DNA from: CAYGWX01 sp964353855 [NCBI: uncultured bacterium]
Lineage (GTDB): Bacteria; Edwardsbacteria; CAYGWX01
Length of the DNA stretch: 49,031 bases
Assembly (NCBI GenBank): GCA_964353855.1
Contig: CAYGWX010000012.1
Span: 1-49,031, forward strand
Reading direction: 5' to 3'
Position numbers and translations under genes: made by a program. Positions 23,988 to 33,306 of this stretch are shown piece by piece. Below the pieces are notes generated by a model. It searched no databases. It was not told the origin of the DNA and saw nothing but the letters and a program-made list of their open reading frames with translations. Position 1 is the first letter of the stretch. Every line of letters starts with the position of its first letter.

Positions 23988-26201
23988 ATGAACGAAAAGA
24001 AGAAACCCTCAAAAAAACTCCCCCGCCCCGGGGCCAAGCCCAAGGCGCCGCCGGCAAGAAAGCGGCGGGCTTCCGAAGGTCGGCACGAGTCGGAGACGCT
24101 TTACCGGGCCCTGGCCGAGGCGTCCCCGGACATGATCTTCATCATTGGCCACAACGACCGGGTGGAATTCGTCAACCGCATCGCCGCGGAAAGCCTGGGT
24201 CGAAAGCCCGAGGACTTGATCGGAAAGGCTCGTGCTCAATTCTTTCCCTCCGGACCTTCCCAGCGTCAGGGAGAGCGGATCTCCGATGTCTTCGAGAGCG
24301 GGAAGCCCCTGTTCATCGAACACTACACCCCCTTCAAGGGGCGGGACATCTGGTTGCACACCTGGCTGGTGCCGCTCAAGAACGAAGCCGGTGAGGTCGC
24401 CTCGGTGCTGGGGATCTCGCGGGACATCACCGAGCGAAAGGCGATGGAGCTGTCTTTGAAAGAGAGCGAGGAGAAGTACCGCACCCTGGTGGAGCGGGCA
24501 AACGACGGCATCCTCATCCTCCAGGACGGGGTTGTCCAGTACACCAACCCCAGGCTGGGCCTCTCCAGTGGCTACGCCACGGGCGAGATTCAGGGGAAGC
24601 GTTTCACCCAATTCATCCATCCCACAGAGGTTCCTAACGTCATCGACCGTTACCGCCGGCGTTTGGCCGGGGAGGATGTCCCGGCGATTTACGAGACGAT
24701 CCTTTTGCGGAAGGACGGCAGCAAGCTTCCGGCCGAGATCAACGCCGGGGTCATCTCCTTTCGGGGAAAACCCGCGGACCTGGTCATCGTCCGCGACCTC
24801 ACCGAACGCAAGCGGGCCGAGACGGCCCTGCAAAAAAAGGAGCGTTTCTTGGACAGCGTCTACGCGAGCATTCAGGACGGCATCAGCGTCCTGGACCGCG
24901 AGCTCCGCATCCTGAGCGTCAACCCAGCCATGGAAAAATGGTACCCCCACGCCATGCCCCTGACGGGAAAGAAGTGCTATGAGGCTTACCACGGGCTCCA
25001 GGAGCCCTGCGAGTTCTGCCCCACCCGATTGACCCTGGAGACCGGGAGGTCCGCCTACGAGGTGGTCCCCCGCCGGGGGAAAGAAGGCGAGGTGGTCGGC
25101 TGGGTTGAACTCTACAGTTTCCCCCGGGTGAACTCGGAAACCAAAGAGCTTGAAGGCGTGATCGAATACGTCCGCGACATCACCGAGCGCAAATGGGCCG
25201 AGGAGAAAGTCCTGGAATCCGAGCTCCGGCACCGCACTACCCTGGACTCGATGGGCGACGCGATCCACGTCGTGGGCCGGGACCTCCGGTTGGTCCTGCT
25301 CAACGACCGCTTTAAGCAGTGGTGCCGGGAGTTGGGGCTCGAGACCGAGCTGGTTGGTCGGACGATCTTCGAGGCCTTCCCTTTCCTCCCGGAGAAAGTC
25401 CGGGAGGAATACGACCTGGTCTTCCAGACCGGCGAGACCCTGATCACCGAGGAAACCTCGCGCGTGGGAGAACGGGAGATCATCACCGAGACCCGTAAAA
25501 TTCCGATCCTTCAGGTCGGCGGGGTCGCCCAGGTGGTCACCGTGGTCCATGACATCACCAAGAGGAAGCGAGCCGAGGAGGAGCTTCGGAAGAGCGTCGA
25601 GAAGTTACGCCAGGCCCTCTGGGAGACCATCCAGGCCATCGCCCTGATCATCGAGACCAAAGATCCCTACACCGCCGGACACCAGCGGCGTTCCACCCAG
25701 TTGGCCGAGGCCATTTCCCGCGAACTCGGGTTACCGGAAGAACAACGCGAAGGCATCCGCATGGCTGGGTTCATCCACGACCTTGGCAAGATCGCTGTGC
25801 CCTCGGAGATCCTGAGCAAGCCCAGCCCCTTGAACGAGATCGAGCGGGCCATCATCCAGAACCACGTCCGGGCAGGGTACGAGATTTTAAAGACCGTCGA
25901 GTTCCCCTGGCCGGTGGCCCAGGTGGTCCTTCAGCATCACGAGCGGATGGACGGATCGGGATATCCCTCCGGACTCACCGGGGAGGGGATCCTCCTCGAA
26001 GCCCGCATCCTGGCCGTGGCGGACGTAGTCGAGGCCATGGCCTCTTATCGTCCTTACAGGCCGGCCCGGGGGATCGAGGAGGCCTTCCGGGAGATTGCTC
26101 AAGGACGGGATCGCCTCTACGATCCTCAGGTCGTGGACGCCTGCCTGAAGCTCTTTTCCGAGAAGGGTTTCTCCTTTGAGCCGAAGGAGGAAAAGGATTA
26201 G
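23988..26201 (+). CDS. Multi-PAS HD-GYP cyclic-di-GMP phosphodiesterase
   Basis: 737 residues, cytoplasmic. After a basic Lys/Pro-rich arm come four PAS domains (about 40-160, 165-285, 290-400, 410-520), each closed by a DITERK-type or DLTERK-type PAC end. PAS3 contains CEFCPTRL, a CXXC that could bind a cofactor or sense redox. Residues ~535-737 are an HD-GYP domain with HDLGKIAVP, NHVRAGYEIL and HHERMDGSGYP, all catalytic and GYP residues present. It should hydrolyse c-di-GMP under control of the PAS signals. The start at 23988 has GGAGG seven bases upstream. No transmembrane segment. Confidence 0.93.
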   Translation: MNEKKKPSKKLPRPGAKPKAPPARKRRASEGRHESETLYRALAEASPDMIFIIGHNDRVEFVNRIAAESLGRKPEDLIGKARAQFFPSGPSQRQGERISDVFESGKPLFIEHYTPFKGRDIWLHTWLVPLKNEAGEVASVLGISRDITERKAMELSLKESEEKYRTLVERANDGILILQDGVVQYTNPRLGLSSGYATGEIQGKRFTQFIHPTEVPNVIDRYRRRLAGEDVPAIYETILLRKDGSKLPAEINAGVISFRGKPADLVIVRDLTERKRAETALQKKERFLDSVYASIQDGISVLDRELRILSVNPAMEKWYPHAMPLTGKKCYEAYHGLQEPCEFCPTRLTLETGRSAYEVVPRRGKEGEVVGWVELYSFPRVNSETKELEGVIEYVRDITERKWAEEKVLESELRHRTTLDSMGDAIHVVGRDLRLVLLNDRFKQWCRELGLETELVGRTIFEAFPFLPEKVREEYDLVFQTGETLITEETSRVGEREIITETRKIPILQVGGVAQVVTVVHDITKRKRAEEELRKSVEKLRQALWETIQAIALIIETKDPYTAGHQRRSTQLAEAISRELGLPEEQREGIRMAGFIHDLGKIAVPSEILSKPSPLNEIERAIIQNHVRAGYEILKTVEFPWPVAQVVLQHHERMDGSGYPSGLTGEGILLEARILAVADVVEAMASYRPYRPARGIEEAFREIAQGRDRLYDPQVVDACLKLFSEKGFSFEPKEEKD

Positions 26202-26230
26202 CTTTTTAAGTCGAGGTCCGGCAGTCAAGG

Positions 26231-26261
26231 AAACGCCCCGCTCCAAAGGAGCGGGGCGTTT
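26231..26261. terminator. Bidirectional terminator
   Basis: AAACGCCCCGCTCC and GGAGCGGGGCGTTT form a perfect 14-bp stem with an AAA loop. It serves the HD-GYP gene (+) and the hydrogenase operon (-). Confidence 0.92.
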
Positions 26262-26274
26262 AGGTTTGTTGTTG

Positions 26275-26733
26275 TTAGGTTAAGGCTTTTATTTCCGAGA
26301 CCAGGTGACCGACGACCTCTCCCACCGCCCTTTCCACCTTCGGGGACAAGCCCTGGCCGGAATTGAAAAGACTACCCTCGATCCCGTAGATCACCAGCCG
26401 GGGAGGAAGGCGTCCCAGGGCCCGGGCCACCTCCACGGCCTCGGCCACGCCGAAGGAGTGGGAGGAACGATGCTCTAACCCTGTGGGGAGCGGCCCGGCC
26501 TGGGCCTCGAACCGGTGGATCGTGCCGGGCACGGCTCCGGAGGAGACCGCGTCCACGAGCAGGACGGAGGGGACGTCCTTCCAGGCCTCCACCAGCGAGG
26601 TCCCCTCGCCGTTCATCTCCATCACGCGGACTCCCGGCAGCCTCTGCGCCGCCAGCTTCCGGGCCGCCACGATCCCGGCCCCGTCGTCGCCGCGGCAGGC
26701 GTTTCCCACTCCGATGACCAGGGTCTCAGACAC
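26275..26733 (-). CDS. Hydrogenase maturation protease
   Basis: HycI/HoxW-type endopeptidase, 152 residues, that removes the C-terminal tail of the large subunit after nickel insertion. [15 protein letters not shown] (metal-binding Asp/Glu region), LLVDAVSSG and a His in SSHSFG are the family marks. GTG start overlapping the end of the large-subunit gene by 8 bases; last gene of the operon. Confidence 0.92.
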   Translation of the reverse strand: MSETLVIGVGNACRGDDGAGIVAARKLAAQRLPGVRVMEMNGEGTSLVEAWKDVPSVLLVDAVSSGAVPGTIHRFEAQAGPLPTGLEHRSSHSFGVAEAVEVARALGRLPPRLVIYGIEGSLFNSGQGLSPKVERAVGEVVGHLVSEIKALT

Positions 26734-28015
26734 GTTCGATGGTGAGCCTCAGGAAATGCGTGGCGCAGGAGATGCAGGGGTCGTAGTTGCGGATGGCCTG
26801 CTCGCACTGCCAGGCCAGCTCGGTTTGGGGGAGACGGATGTTCTTGGTGACGAACTCCCGCAGGTCGCTCTCGATCGTTTTCTGGTTCTGGGAGGTGGGC
26901 GGGACGATCTTGGCCTCCTGGATGGTTCCCGAATCGTCCAGGCGGTAGCGGTGGTAGAGGATTCCCCGCGGCGCCTCGGTGCAACCCATCCCCGTACCCG
27001 CCTTCAAGGAAAGCTCCACGGCAGGCTTCTCAGGCGGTTCGTAGGCCTCGATGATTTGCAGGGCCTCGTCGCAGGCGTACAGGACTTCCACGGACCGGGC
27101 GATGATGCTCTTGAACGGGTTGCGACACCCGGGCTTGAATTTGGCTTCCCGGGCGGCCTCCTGGGCAACCTTGGAGAGCTTATCGTGGTTGAGGTTGAAC
27201 CGCGCCAGGGGCCCCACGAAATAGGCTCCCCGGTTTCGCAGCACGGAATGCAGGGCATTGGAGCGCTGGACGTGCTCCTCGAAGAAGGTGCTCTCGTAGT
27301 CCTTGACTGCGATGTCCAGGCCTTTGGTCGAGACCAGCCGTCCCTCGTTCATGGGATATTCTCCGGGGTGGCGCAGGGCCACGAACTCGTAGTCCTGCTC
27401 GAACTCCGGGAAGGGCAGTTTGGCGGTCCAGGATACCGTGGCCCGGGCCGCATCCCGGGCCCATTTCAGGTTCTCGGCCAGCGGCACCAGGTCCTTCTTG
27501 CTCGGCACCTTGTAGAAGCCGCCGACCCGGACGTTCACGGGATGGATCTCCCGCCCGCCAAGCAGGGCCACGATCTCGTTCCCGGCCTTCTTGAGCCGGA
27601 GCGCCTGCTCCACCTCCTTGGGATGCTCCTTGGCCATCTGGATCACGTCGTCCTTGCCCAGGAAGTCCGGGGCGTGCAGCATGTAGATGTGCAGGACGTG
27701 GCTCTCGATCCACTCCCCGCAGTAGATCAGCCTGCGCAGGGCCCGGAGCGGACCCTCGACCTTGACCCCCAGGGCGTCCTCGATGGCGTACACCGCGCTC
27801 ATCTGGTAGGCGATCGGGCAGATCCCACAGATCCGGGCCGTGATGTCCGGGGCTTCCCCATAGCTCCGGCCCCGCAGGAAGGCCTCGAAGAACCGCGGGG
27901 GCTCGAAGATGCGGAACTCCACGTCCTGGACCTCGTCGCCCTTCATCTTGATGAGGAGCCCCCCCTCGCCCTCCACCCGGGCCAGCATGTCCACCTTGAT
28001 GGTCTTAGCCTTCAT
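26726..28015 (-). CDS. hydA: Group 3b [NiFe] hydrogenase large (alpha) subunit
   Basis: 429 residues, the catalytic subunit. Nickel ligands: RICGIC (L1 motif, ~residue 60) and DPCISCATH (L2 motif) near the end. Nine residues (FLRLTIERV) follow the L2 His and should be cut off by the maturation protease, though the usual cleavage site should be checked. VARVEGEG-like start ([10 protein letters not shown]) and IEDALGV are typical. The start at 28015 overlaps the small-subunit gene by 11 bases; a longer in-frame extension upstream has no family resemblance. Confidence 0.95.
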   Translation of the reverse strand: MKAKTIKVDMLARVEGEGGLLIKMKGDEVQDVEFRIFEPPRFFEAFLRGRSYGEAPDITARICGICPIAYQMSAVYAIEDALGVKVEGPLRALRRLIYCGEWIESHVLHIYMLHAPDFLGKDDVIQMAKEHPKEVEQALRLKKAGNEIVALLGGREIHPVNVRVGGFYKVPSKKDLVPLAENLKWARDAARATVSWTAKLPFPEFEQDYEFVALRHPGEYPMNEGRLVSTKGLDIAVKDYESTFFEEHVQRSNALHSVLRNRGAYFVGPLARFNLNHDKLSKVAQEAAREAKFKPGCRNPFKSIIARSVEVLYACDEALQIIEAYEPPEKPAVELSLKAGTGMGCTEAPRGILYHRYRLDDSGTIQEAKIVPPTSQNQKTIESDLREFVTKNIRLPQTELAWQCEQAIRNYDPCISCATHFLRLTIERV

Positions 28016-28787
28016 GGGCTTCGCTCTCTTTTCGGAAGGCGTCGGCGTTGGCATTGAAGCTGCGGTAGGCGCGGAGGAGGTCCGCTTCCCCGACCCCGAG
28101 TTTGCTCCACCAGGCGGAGAGCGATTCCGTGTTGGGGGTCTCCTGGGGCCCGAAGCATCCGTAGCACCCCCGGTCGTAGGCCGGGCAGATCGCCCCGCAC
28201 CCGGCGTGCGTGACCGGTCCCAGACAGGGCGTGCCATGGGCCACCATCACGCAGACCGAGCCCCGGCGCTTGCACTCCAGGCACACGCTCTCCGCCGGGG
28301 TATTGGGCTGGCGTCCGAAGAGCAGGGCGCTCAGGACCTCGACCAGCTGGCCCTTGTGGATCGGGCAGCCCCGCAGCTCGAAGTCCACCCGGACGTGGTC
28401 CGCGATCGGGGTGGACTTGCCCAGGGTTTCGATGTACTCCGGCGTGGCGTAGACCAGGGAGGTGAACTCCTTCACGTTCTTGAAGTTCCTCAGGGCCTGG
28501 ATGCCGCCGGAGGTGGCGCAGGCCCCGATGGCCACCAGGGTTTTGGAGGCCCGCCGGATGTGATGGATCCGCTCCGCGTCGTGGGGGGTCGTGATCGAGC
28601 CCTCCACGAGGGTGAGGTCGTAGGGCCCCTTGGCCACGGCGCTCGTGGCCTCGGCGAAGTTGGCGATCTCCACGGCCCCGGCCACGGCCAGGAGCTCGTC
28701 CTCGCAGTCCAACAAGGAGAGTTGGCAGCCGTCGCAGGAGGCGAATTTGAAGACCGCCAGCTTGGGTTTGCGGTGTCGGGGATTCAT
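28005..28787 (-). CDS. hydD: Group 3b [NiFe] hydrogenase small (delta) subunit
   Basis: 260 residues carrying the electron-relay iron-sulfur clusters. [13 protein letters not shown] supplies the first two ligands of the proximal cluster; further cysteines are in [19 protein letters not shown], and the C-terminal set [28 protein letters not shown] and CYGCFGP. No twin-arginine signal, so the enzyme is cytoplasmic. ATG three bases after the gamma gene ends. Confidence 0.94.
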   Translation of the reverse strand: MNPRHRKPKLAVFKFASCDGCQLSLLDCEDELLAVAGAVEIANFAEATSAVAKGPYDLTLVEGSITTPHDAERIHHIRRASKTLVAIGACATSGGIQALRNFKNVKEFTSLVYATPEYIETLGKSTPIADHVRVDFELRGCPIHKGQLVEVLSALLFGRQPNTPAESVCLECKRRGSVCVMVAHGTPCLGPVTHAGCGAICPAYDRGCYGCFGPQETPNTESLSAWWSKLGVGEADLLRAYRSFNANADAFRKESEAHEG

Positions 28788-28790
28788 CCT

Positions 28791-29663
28791 TTAAAGTTCC
28801 CTCTTCCCGAACAGGTCTTTGACCCGGTCGAAGCGGTACACCGGGCCCTCCTTGCACACGAAGGTCGGGCCGATCTGGCAGTGTCCGCAGAGCCCGATCC
28901 CGCATTTCATATTCCGCTCCATGGAGAGGTAGGTTTTATCGGCCGGCGTGCCCCGCTTGGCCAGCTCCAGGATCACGAAGCGCATCATCACCTCCGGACC
29001 GCAGACCAGGGCCAGGGTGTGGAAGGGGTCGTAGGAGGCCCGGGGGAAGAGGGTCGTGACCACCCCCACGTTTCCGCGCCAGGCCCCCAGAGCCCGGTCC
29101 ACGGTCACCAGGATCTCCAGGTCCAGGCGGGAGCGCCACTGCTCCAGCTCCCGCACGTAGAGCAGGTCGTCCGGGGTGCGGGCCCCGTAGAGGAGCACGA
29201 TCTTGCCGTATTTATCGCGCCCGGCCAGGGCCTGAACCATCGCCGGGCGCAACGGGGCGAGCCCGATCCCCCCGGCCACGATCACCAGATCGTTTCCTTC
29301 GGCCTCGGCCACAGGCCAGGATGTCCCGAACGGCCCGCGCACCCCGAGGACGTCCCCCCTCTTCAGGCGCTCAAGGGCCCGGGTCACGGTGCCCACTCCG
29401 CGGACGGTGTGGACCAGGACCCCGGGCTCGGCCGGGTCCCCGCTGATCGAGATCGGAACCTCCCCGAACCCGAAGGCGTAGAGCATGTTGAACTGCCCGG
29501 GCGCGAAGCGGAACTCCCTCGGCCCCTCGGCCGGCTCCAGCTCCAGGGTGAAGCTGTCCTGGGTCTCCGCCTGGTTCTTGAGGACCTTGAACGGCCGGGG
29601 ATGCATCGGCTCCCCGGCCCGGACCAGGGAAACCGGCTTCTCCTTAACTGCTGTGGTTGCCAT
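28791..29663 (-). CDS. hydG: Hydrogenase gamma subunit, FAD/NAD(P)-binding
   Basis: 290-residue ferredoxin-NADP reductase-like subunit (sulfhydrogenase gamma). FAD domain ~20-120 with [12 protein letters not shown](P) domain with [12 protein letters not shown], and a C-terminal [2Fe-2S] motif [14 protein letters not shown] with a later VCKEGPV. It passes electrons between NAD(P)H and the hydrogenase. Its start overlaps the cNMP-binding gene by 20 bases. Confidence 0.94.
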   Translation of the reverse strand: MATTAVKEKPVSLVRAGEPMHPRPFKVLKNQAETQDSFTLELEPAEGPREFRFAPGQFNMLYAFGFGEVPISISGDPAEPGVLVHTVRGVGTVTRALERLKRGDVLGVRGPFGTSWPVAEAEGNDLVIVAGGIGLAPLRPAMVQALAGRDKYGKIVLLYGARTPDDLLYVRELEQWRSRLDLEILVTVDRALGAWRGNVGVVTTLFPRASYDPFHTLALVCGPEVMMRFVILELAKRGTPADKTYLSMERNMKCGIGLCGHCQIGPTFVCKEGPVYRFDRVKDLFGKREL

Positions 29664-30108
29664 AGATATCCAGAAGCTGTAAGGTCAAAGCTTCGATCCT
29701 CTGGGTCACGACGAAGGCGAAGCGCTTCATCAATTCGTAGCCCAGCTCGTGGCACTCCTCGCACTTCGTCCTCAGGCACCGTCCGTTCAGGGCGATGGCC
29801 CGGGTCTCTTCCACGGCCCGGGCGTCGAAGTGCCACTGGTACGGAGGCACCAGCCAGGACCAGCCCAGGATGTTCCCGTCGTGCAGGGTCTGCAGGGTGA
29901 TCGGGCCGCGCCCCGGGGCGTAGATCTCCAGGGCCACCTGGCCCTTGCGGATGAGGTAGAACTCCTGGGCGTCCCCCTCCTCCCGGAAGATGAACTCTCC
30001 GGCCTTGAACACGACGTTCGTGGCGCAGCCCACGAGCACCTGGAGGATCTTGGGGTCCAGGTTCTTGAAAAAGGGATGTTCGGCCAGGATGGGCTCAAGC
30101 GTTTGCAC
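29644..30108 (-). CDS. Cyclic-nucleotide-binding domain protein without HTH
   Basis: 154 residues, essentially a lone CAP_ED beta-roll ([59 protein letters not shown]) plus a C-terminal helix. No helix-turn-helix follows, so it does not bind DNA by itself. A CEECHELG segment gives three close cysteines/histidine. It overlaps both neighbours (14 and 20 bases), so it is made along with the hydrogenase and may be a regulatory or assembly subunit. The canonical Arg/Glu phosphate cassette is not clear, so cNMP binding is uncertain. Confidence 0.85.
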   Translation of the reverse strand: MQTLEPILAEHPFFKNLDPKILQVLVGCATNVVFKAGEFIFREEGDAQEFYLIRKGQVALEIYAPGRGPITLQTLHDGNILGWSWLVPPYQWHFDARAVEETRAIALNGRCLRTKCEECHELGYELMKRFAFVVTQRIEALTLQLLDIYGNHSS

Positions 30109-31273
30109 TGCTCTTCTCCTTTCCTTCCTGCGTTGCGACCGGAACGGTGCTCTCCCGGATCGCGCGCGCCTCTTCGGTGATGTCGATGCCCACCGGGCAC
30201 CAGGTGATGCACCGCCCGCACCCCACGCAGCCCGAGGTGCCGAACTGGTCTTGCCAGGCGGCCAGCTTGTGGGTCATCCACTGCCGGTAGCGGGCCCGGC
30301 CCGAGGGCCGGACGCTTCCCCCGTGGATGTACGAGAAATCCAGGGTGAAGCAGGAGTCCCACCTCCGCCGCCGCTCGGCCTGCTCACCCGTCAGGTCTGT
30401 CCAATCCTCCACCGTGGTGCAGAAGCAGGTCGGGCAGACCAGCGTGCAGTTCCCGCAGGTCAGGCAGCGCCTGGCGGCCTCGTCCCAACGTTTGTGCTCG
30501 AGGTTGGCCATCAGGAGGTCATGGACCCCTGCGGCCTCCAGGGTGCGTCCCATTTCCCCTGAGGCCTTGGCTACGAGACCCTCAGCGGTTTGCTTCTCTT
30601 TCTCCCCGGCTTCCTGATGCGGGACGTCTCTCAGGATTTCCTCGCCCAGTTCCGTTCCGGCTTGGGCAACGAAATAGTGCTTGCCGTCCTCCAGGACTTC
30701 GGTCAGGACGAGGTCGTAGCCCGAGGTGACCTTGGGGCCCGTGCCCATCGAGGTGCAGAAGCAGGTTCCCCCGGCCCGGGTGCAGTTCACGGCGATGAGC
30801 GCGACCTTCTCCCTCCGGGCCTGGTACACGGGGTCCGTATAGACCCCTTGGAGAAGGACGCGGTCCTGGACCGCGATCGCGGCCAGTTCGCAGGCCCGCA
30901 CGCCGAGGAAGGCTCGCTTGGGAATCTCCCGGTCTTCGCCCCGGGGCTCGAAGCAGTCCCCCTTGCGCTTGGCCTGACAAAGCCTGGCTTTCGGGGGGTG
31001 GAGGAACTGTTTCCAGGAATGGGGCCCGACCACGTACCCGAACAAGGCCTCATCCTGGCGCTTCTCCAAACGGTAGGTGCCACCGTCCTGTCGGTCGGTC
31101 CAGCCGATGGGCAGGTCTTTGATTGATTCCAGCTCCGCATAGATGATGGCCTTGTCCCGGACCAAGGGCCCGATGACCTGGTAGTCCTTCCGGGCCAGGG
31201 TTTCCACCAGGGTTTGGAGGCCTCCGGCCTCGAACACGGCTTGGGTTTTTCCTTTTTGCTCCGCTTCGCTCAT
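30095..31273 (-). CDS. hydB: Hydrogenase beta subunit, 4Fe-4S dicluster
   Basis: 392-residue sulfhydrogenase beta/anaerobic sulfite reductase A-like subunit. N-terminal part has [18 protein letters not shown] and [13 protein letters not shown]; the C-terminal half has two ferredoxin-type clusters, [16 protein letters not shown] and [14 protein letters not shown]. It carries electrons between the diaphorase part and the small subunit; in Pyrococcus enzymes the beta/gamma pair is linked to S0 or polysulfide reduction. First gene of the operon. Confidence 0.94.
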   Translation of the reverse strand: MSEAEQKGKTQAVFEAGGLQTLVETLARKDYQVIGPLVRDKAIIYAELESIKDLPIGWTDRQDGGTYRLEKRQDEALFGYVVGPHSWKQFLHPPKARLCQAKRKGDCFEPRGEDREIPKRAFLGVRACELAAIAVQDRVLLQGVYTDPVYQARREKVALIAVNCTRAGGTCFCTSMGTGPKVTSGYDLVLTEVLEDGKHYFVAQAGTELGEEILRDVPHQEAGEKEKQTAEGLVAKASGEMGRTLEAAGVHDLLMANLEHKRWDEAARRCLTCGNCTLVCPTCFCTTVEDWTDLTGEQAERRRRWDSCFTLDFSYIHGGSVRPSGRARYRQWMTHKLAAWQDQFGTSGCVGCGRCITWCPVGIDITEEARAIRESTVPVATQEGKEKSSANA

Positions 31274-31322
31274 CTTTGGTCTTCGGCCTGAATGGTTATC
31301 ATAGATGGAGTCTTCCTTTGTT

Positions 31323-31347
31323 TGTGAAATATTTCAAAATTATTATA
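31323..31347 (-). promoter_or_regulatory. Hydrogenase operon -10 box and CRP/FNR-like palindrome
   Basis: On the minus strand TATAAT lies at 31347-31342; no good -35 box is seen. Just downstream TGAAATATTTCA (31325-31336) is a perfect 12-bp palindrome; with flanks it reads TGTGA-N6-TCAAA, close to a CRP-type half-site pair. Overlapping the likely start of transcription, it would fit a repressor site. Confidence 0.5.
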
Positions 31348-31433
31348 ACACAAAATGGTCCTTGAATGCTCCAAGAAAATGAGGGGTTGGGGGATTTTGG
31401 GAGTGTTCCTGAAAAGGGTTGTTGCGAGGGGCC

Positions 31434-31462
31434 TTGACAAAGACCCCCTTTTATGTTATCCT
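31434..31462 (+). promoter_or_regulatory. Sigma70-like promoter of the DUF134 operon
   Basis: TTGACA (31434-31439), 17 bases, TATCCT (31457-31462). Confidence 0.7.
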
Positions 31463-31484
31463 ATTATGAGCATATGCTCATAAT
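31463..31484 (+). promoter_or_regulatory. Perfect 22-bp palindromic operator
   Basis: Each arm reads ATTATGAGCAT; the core is TGAGCATATGCTCA. It begins immediately after the -10 box and ends three bases before the DUF134 start codon, covering the transcription start. It is probably the binding site of the DUF134 protein itself or of another dimeric regulator. Confidence 0.75.
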
Positions 31485-31487
31485 GAG

Positions 31488-31988
31488 ATGCCCAGACCCA
31501 GAAAGCCCTGCTGCGTAACCTGCCATCCGGGAGCGGCTTACTTCAAGCCTCGAGGAATCCCTCTCCGCCTGCTCGATGAGGTCGTTCTTCCCCTGGATGG
31601 CTTCGAGGCCTTGAGGCTGGCCGACTTCGAGGGCTTAAGTCAGGAGGAAGGGGCGGAGCGGATGGGCGTCTCCCGCGCGACGTTCGGGCGGATCGTGAAG
31701 GCCGCCCGGAGGGTCGTGGCGGATGCCTTGTTGCACGGAAAAGCTTTACGGATCGAAGGAGGTGAAGTCGTCATGGCACAGCGGACGTTTTGCTGCTCGG
31801 ACTGCGGGCACCGTTGGGGAGTTGCCTTCGGTACGGGCCGTCCGGCCTGCTGTCCCCAGTGCAAGAGCGCCAACCTGCACCGGGCCGAGGGGGAGCGGGG
31901 TTTCGCCTGCGGCGGAGGAAAGAGGCGAGGGTCCTGCGGACAGGGCCGGGGCAGAGGACCGGGAGTTCAAACCCAAACCAAGGAGTAA
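31488..31988 (+). CDS. DUF134-family DNA-binding protein with zinc ribbon
   Basis: 166 residues. Residues 1-100 are a DUF134 domain: N-terminal MPRPRKPCCVTCHPGAAYFKPRG and a sigma-region-4-like helix-turn-helix (GLSQEEGAERMGVSRATFGRIVKAARR). Residues ~97-140 are a four-Cys zinc ribbon (CCSDCGHRW, CCPQCKSANL). The tail is Gly/Arg-rich with two more cysteines. Probable regulator of this operon through the palindrome that touches its start. The start codon has only a weak GAG upstream, and the 5' leader should be about 20 bases. Confidence 0.9.
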   Translation: MPRPRKPCCVTCHPGAAYFKPRGIPLRLLDEVVLPLDGFEALRLADFEGLSQEEGAERMGVSRATFGRIVKAARRVVADALLHGKALRIEGGEVVMAQRTFCCSDCGHRWGVAFGTGRPACCPQCKSANLHRAEGERGFACGGGKRRGSCGQGRGRGPGVQTQTKE

Positions 31989-31992
31989 GAGG

Positions 31993-32382
31993 ATGACTAA
32001 AATCGCGATCGCCACGGATGATGGCAAGACCGTGGCCGGACACGCCGGACGCTGCCGGGGATTCCTGGTCTTCGAGGCCGAGGGTCAGGACATCAAAGGA
32101 AAGCGCCTGATCGATAATCCCAATACCCGCCACCGGGACGCATTGCGCACGGGCCAGGAGCACGAGCACGGTCACGGTGATCATGCCACACTTACCGAGG
32201 CTTTGGGAGGCTGCAAGGCCGTGATCACCGGAGGGATGGGGCCCCGCCTGGTCCGGGACTTCGAGGCCCGAGGGATCGCCTGTCTTATCACGGAAGTGCA
32301 GGACGCGGAACAGGCCGTGAAATCCTATCTGGAGGGCCGTCTGGTCGCTACCAATGTATCGTCCTGCGGCTGCGGACACTGA
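31993..32382 (+). CDS. NifX/NifB-family (dinitrogenase Fe-Mo cofactor) protein
   Basis: 129 residues of the COG1433 fold: MTKIAIATDDGKTVAGHAGRC, VFEAEG, ALGGCKAVITGGMGPRLVRDF, GIACLITE. Members bind Fe-S/Mo clusters or have unknown roles in non-nitrogen fixers; no nif genes are here. A His-rich loop (EHEHGHGDHA) and the end SSCGCGH could bind metal. AAGGAG overlaps the end of the DUF134 gene. DUF134 and NifX-like genes are often paired. Confidence 0.9.
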   Translation: MTKIAIATDDGKTVAGHAGRCRGFLVFEAEGQDIKGKRLIDNPNTRHRDALRTGQEHEHGHGDHATLTEALGGCKAVITGGMGPRLVRDFEARGIACLITEVQDAEQAVKSYLEGRLVATNVSSCGCGH

Positions 32383-32395
32383 AAGGAGAAATCCG

Positions 32396-32479
32396 ATGGC
32401 AGATGAGAAGGTATCCTGCGTCCAGCCGGCCAAAGGCCCGGTGGGTCAAGCGGACAAGGCCGCTTTACCGGGGCTCTAA
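32396..32479 (+). CDS. Possible 27-residue ORF in the DUF134 operon
   Basis: AAAGGAG, seven bases, ATG, then 27 codons (begins MADEKVSCVQPAKGP) and TAA. It lies 13 bases after the NifX-like gene and 23 before the DUF4405 gene. No family recognised; one Cys. It may be a small protein or a leader. Confidence 0.45.
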   Translation: MADEKVSCVQPAKGPVGQADKAALPGL

Positions 32480-32502
32480 ACCGATAAGGAGATAAACCCA
32501 AG

Positions 32503-33099
32503 ATGCGAAAACCCAGCCTGAACTTCCTGATCGACGGGGTCGCCTTTGCGGCGTTCGTGCTCCTCGCCGGGACCGGAGTCCTGATGCGCTACGTGCTGCC
32601 CCCCGGCAGCGGCCACTTCCTCACGCTTTGGGGCCTGGACAGACACGAGTGGGGCGTTATCCACTTCTGGATCGCCGTAGCGATGTTGGCGGCTTTGGCC
32701 CTCCATCTCCTGCTCCACTGGCGCTGGGTCGTGGACATGATCCGAGGGCGCCCCAGGGAGGGCTCGGGCGTACGGGTTGCCCTTGCGATCGTCGGCATCC
32801 TGGGTTTGATCGGGCTTGCGCTGTCGCCCTTTTTCGGCCAGGTGGAACATGACGGTGAGCCGCCGCACAAAATGCGGTCAGGCGAGCTTCCGGAAAGTCC
32901 CGATTCCCAAATCTATGGGGCGATGACCCTGCGCGAGGTGGAGCAACAGACCGGGGTTTCTTCGGAGGTCATCCTGCGGGAACTGGGCCTTCCTCCCGGG
33001 ATGCCGGTGGACGAACGGCTCGGACGACTGCGCAGGCAGTATGGGTTCAGAATGGATGACCTCAGGGAGGTCGTTCGGAAGCACACGAAAAATAAATGA
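32503..33099 (+). CDS. DUF4405 membrane protein with extra C-terminal domain
   Basis: 198 residues. Three membrane helices (about 8-30, 51-72, 88-108) with histidines placed as in DUF4405/cytochrome b-like proteins (His near residues 55 and 67, LHLLLHWRW), so haem binding is plausible. Residues ~135-198 are a soluble domain (MTLREVEQQTGVSSEVILRE, LPPGMPVDERLGRL, YGFRMDDLREVV) found after this domain in related proteins. Likely an electron-transfer or sensing protein. No signal for its partner. Confidence 0.82.
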   Translation: MRKPSLNFLIDGVAFAAFVLLAGTGVLMRYVLPPGSGHFLTLWGLDRHEWGVIHFWIAVAMLAALALHLLLHWRWVVDMIRGRPREGSGVRVALAIVGILGLIGLALSPFFGQVEHDGEPPHKMRSGELPESPDSQIYGAMTLREVEQQTGVSSEVILRELGLPPGMPVDERLGRLRRQYGFRMDDLREVVRKHTKNK

Positions 33100-33260
33100 G
33101 TCTATGGACCCAGGAAAAAGATTTAGTTCAATGACATGGTTAATTCGCGAAGATTTCAGCAGACATACTACAGCGATGCATAGAGCGAACACTTTTGGGA
33201 CACCCTGCTGGAGGCCCGAATCTTGATGGCCCAGTAGTGGCGGATGAACCTCTTAAAGAG

Positions 33261-33289
33261 AAGGGAGGACCGGTTAAGGGTCCTCCCTT
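33261..33289. terminator. Bidirectional terminator
   Basis: AAGGGAGGACC (33261-33271) and GGTCCTCCCTT (33279-33289), 7-base loop. Serves the DUF4405 gene and the convergent secreted-protein gene. Confidence 0.85.
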
Positions 33290-33306
33290 TCGAACGTCCT
33301 TGAAGG

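Noticed and set aside
31993-32382. NifX-like gene as evidence of nitrogen fixation
   Set aside because: COG1433 proteins are widespread in organisms that do not fix nitrogen, and no other nif gene is in the window.
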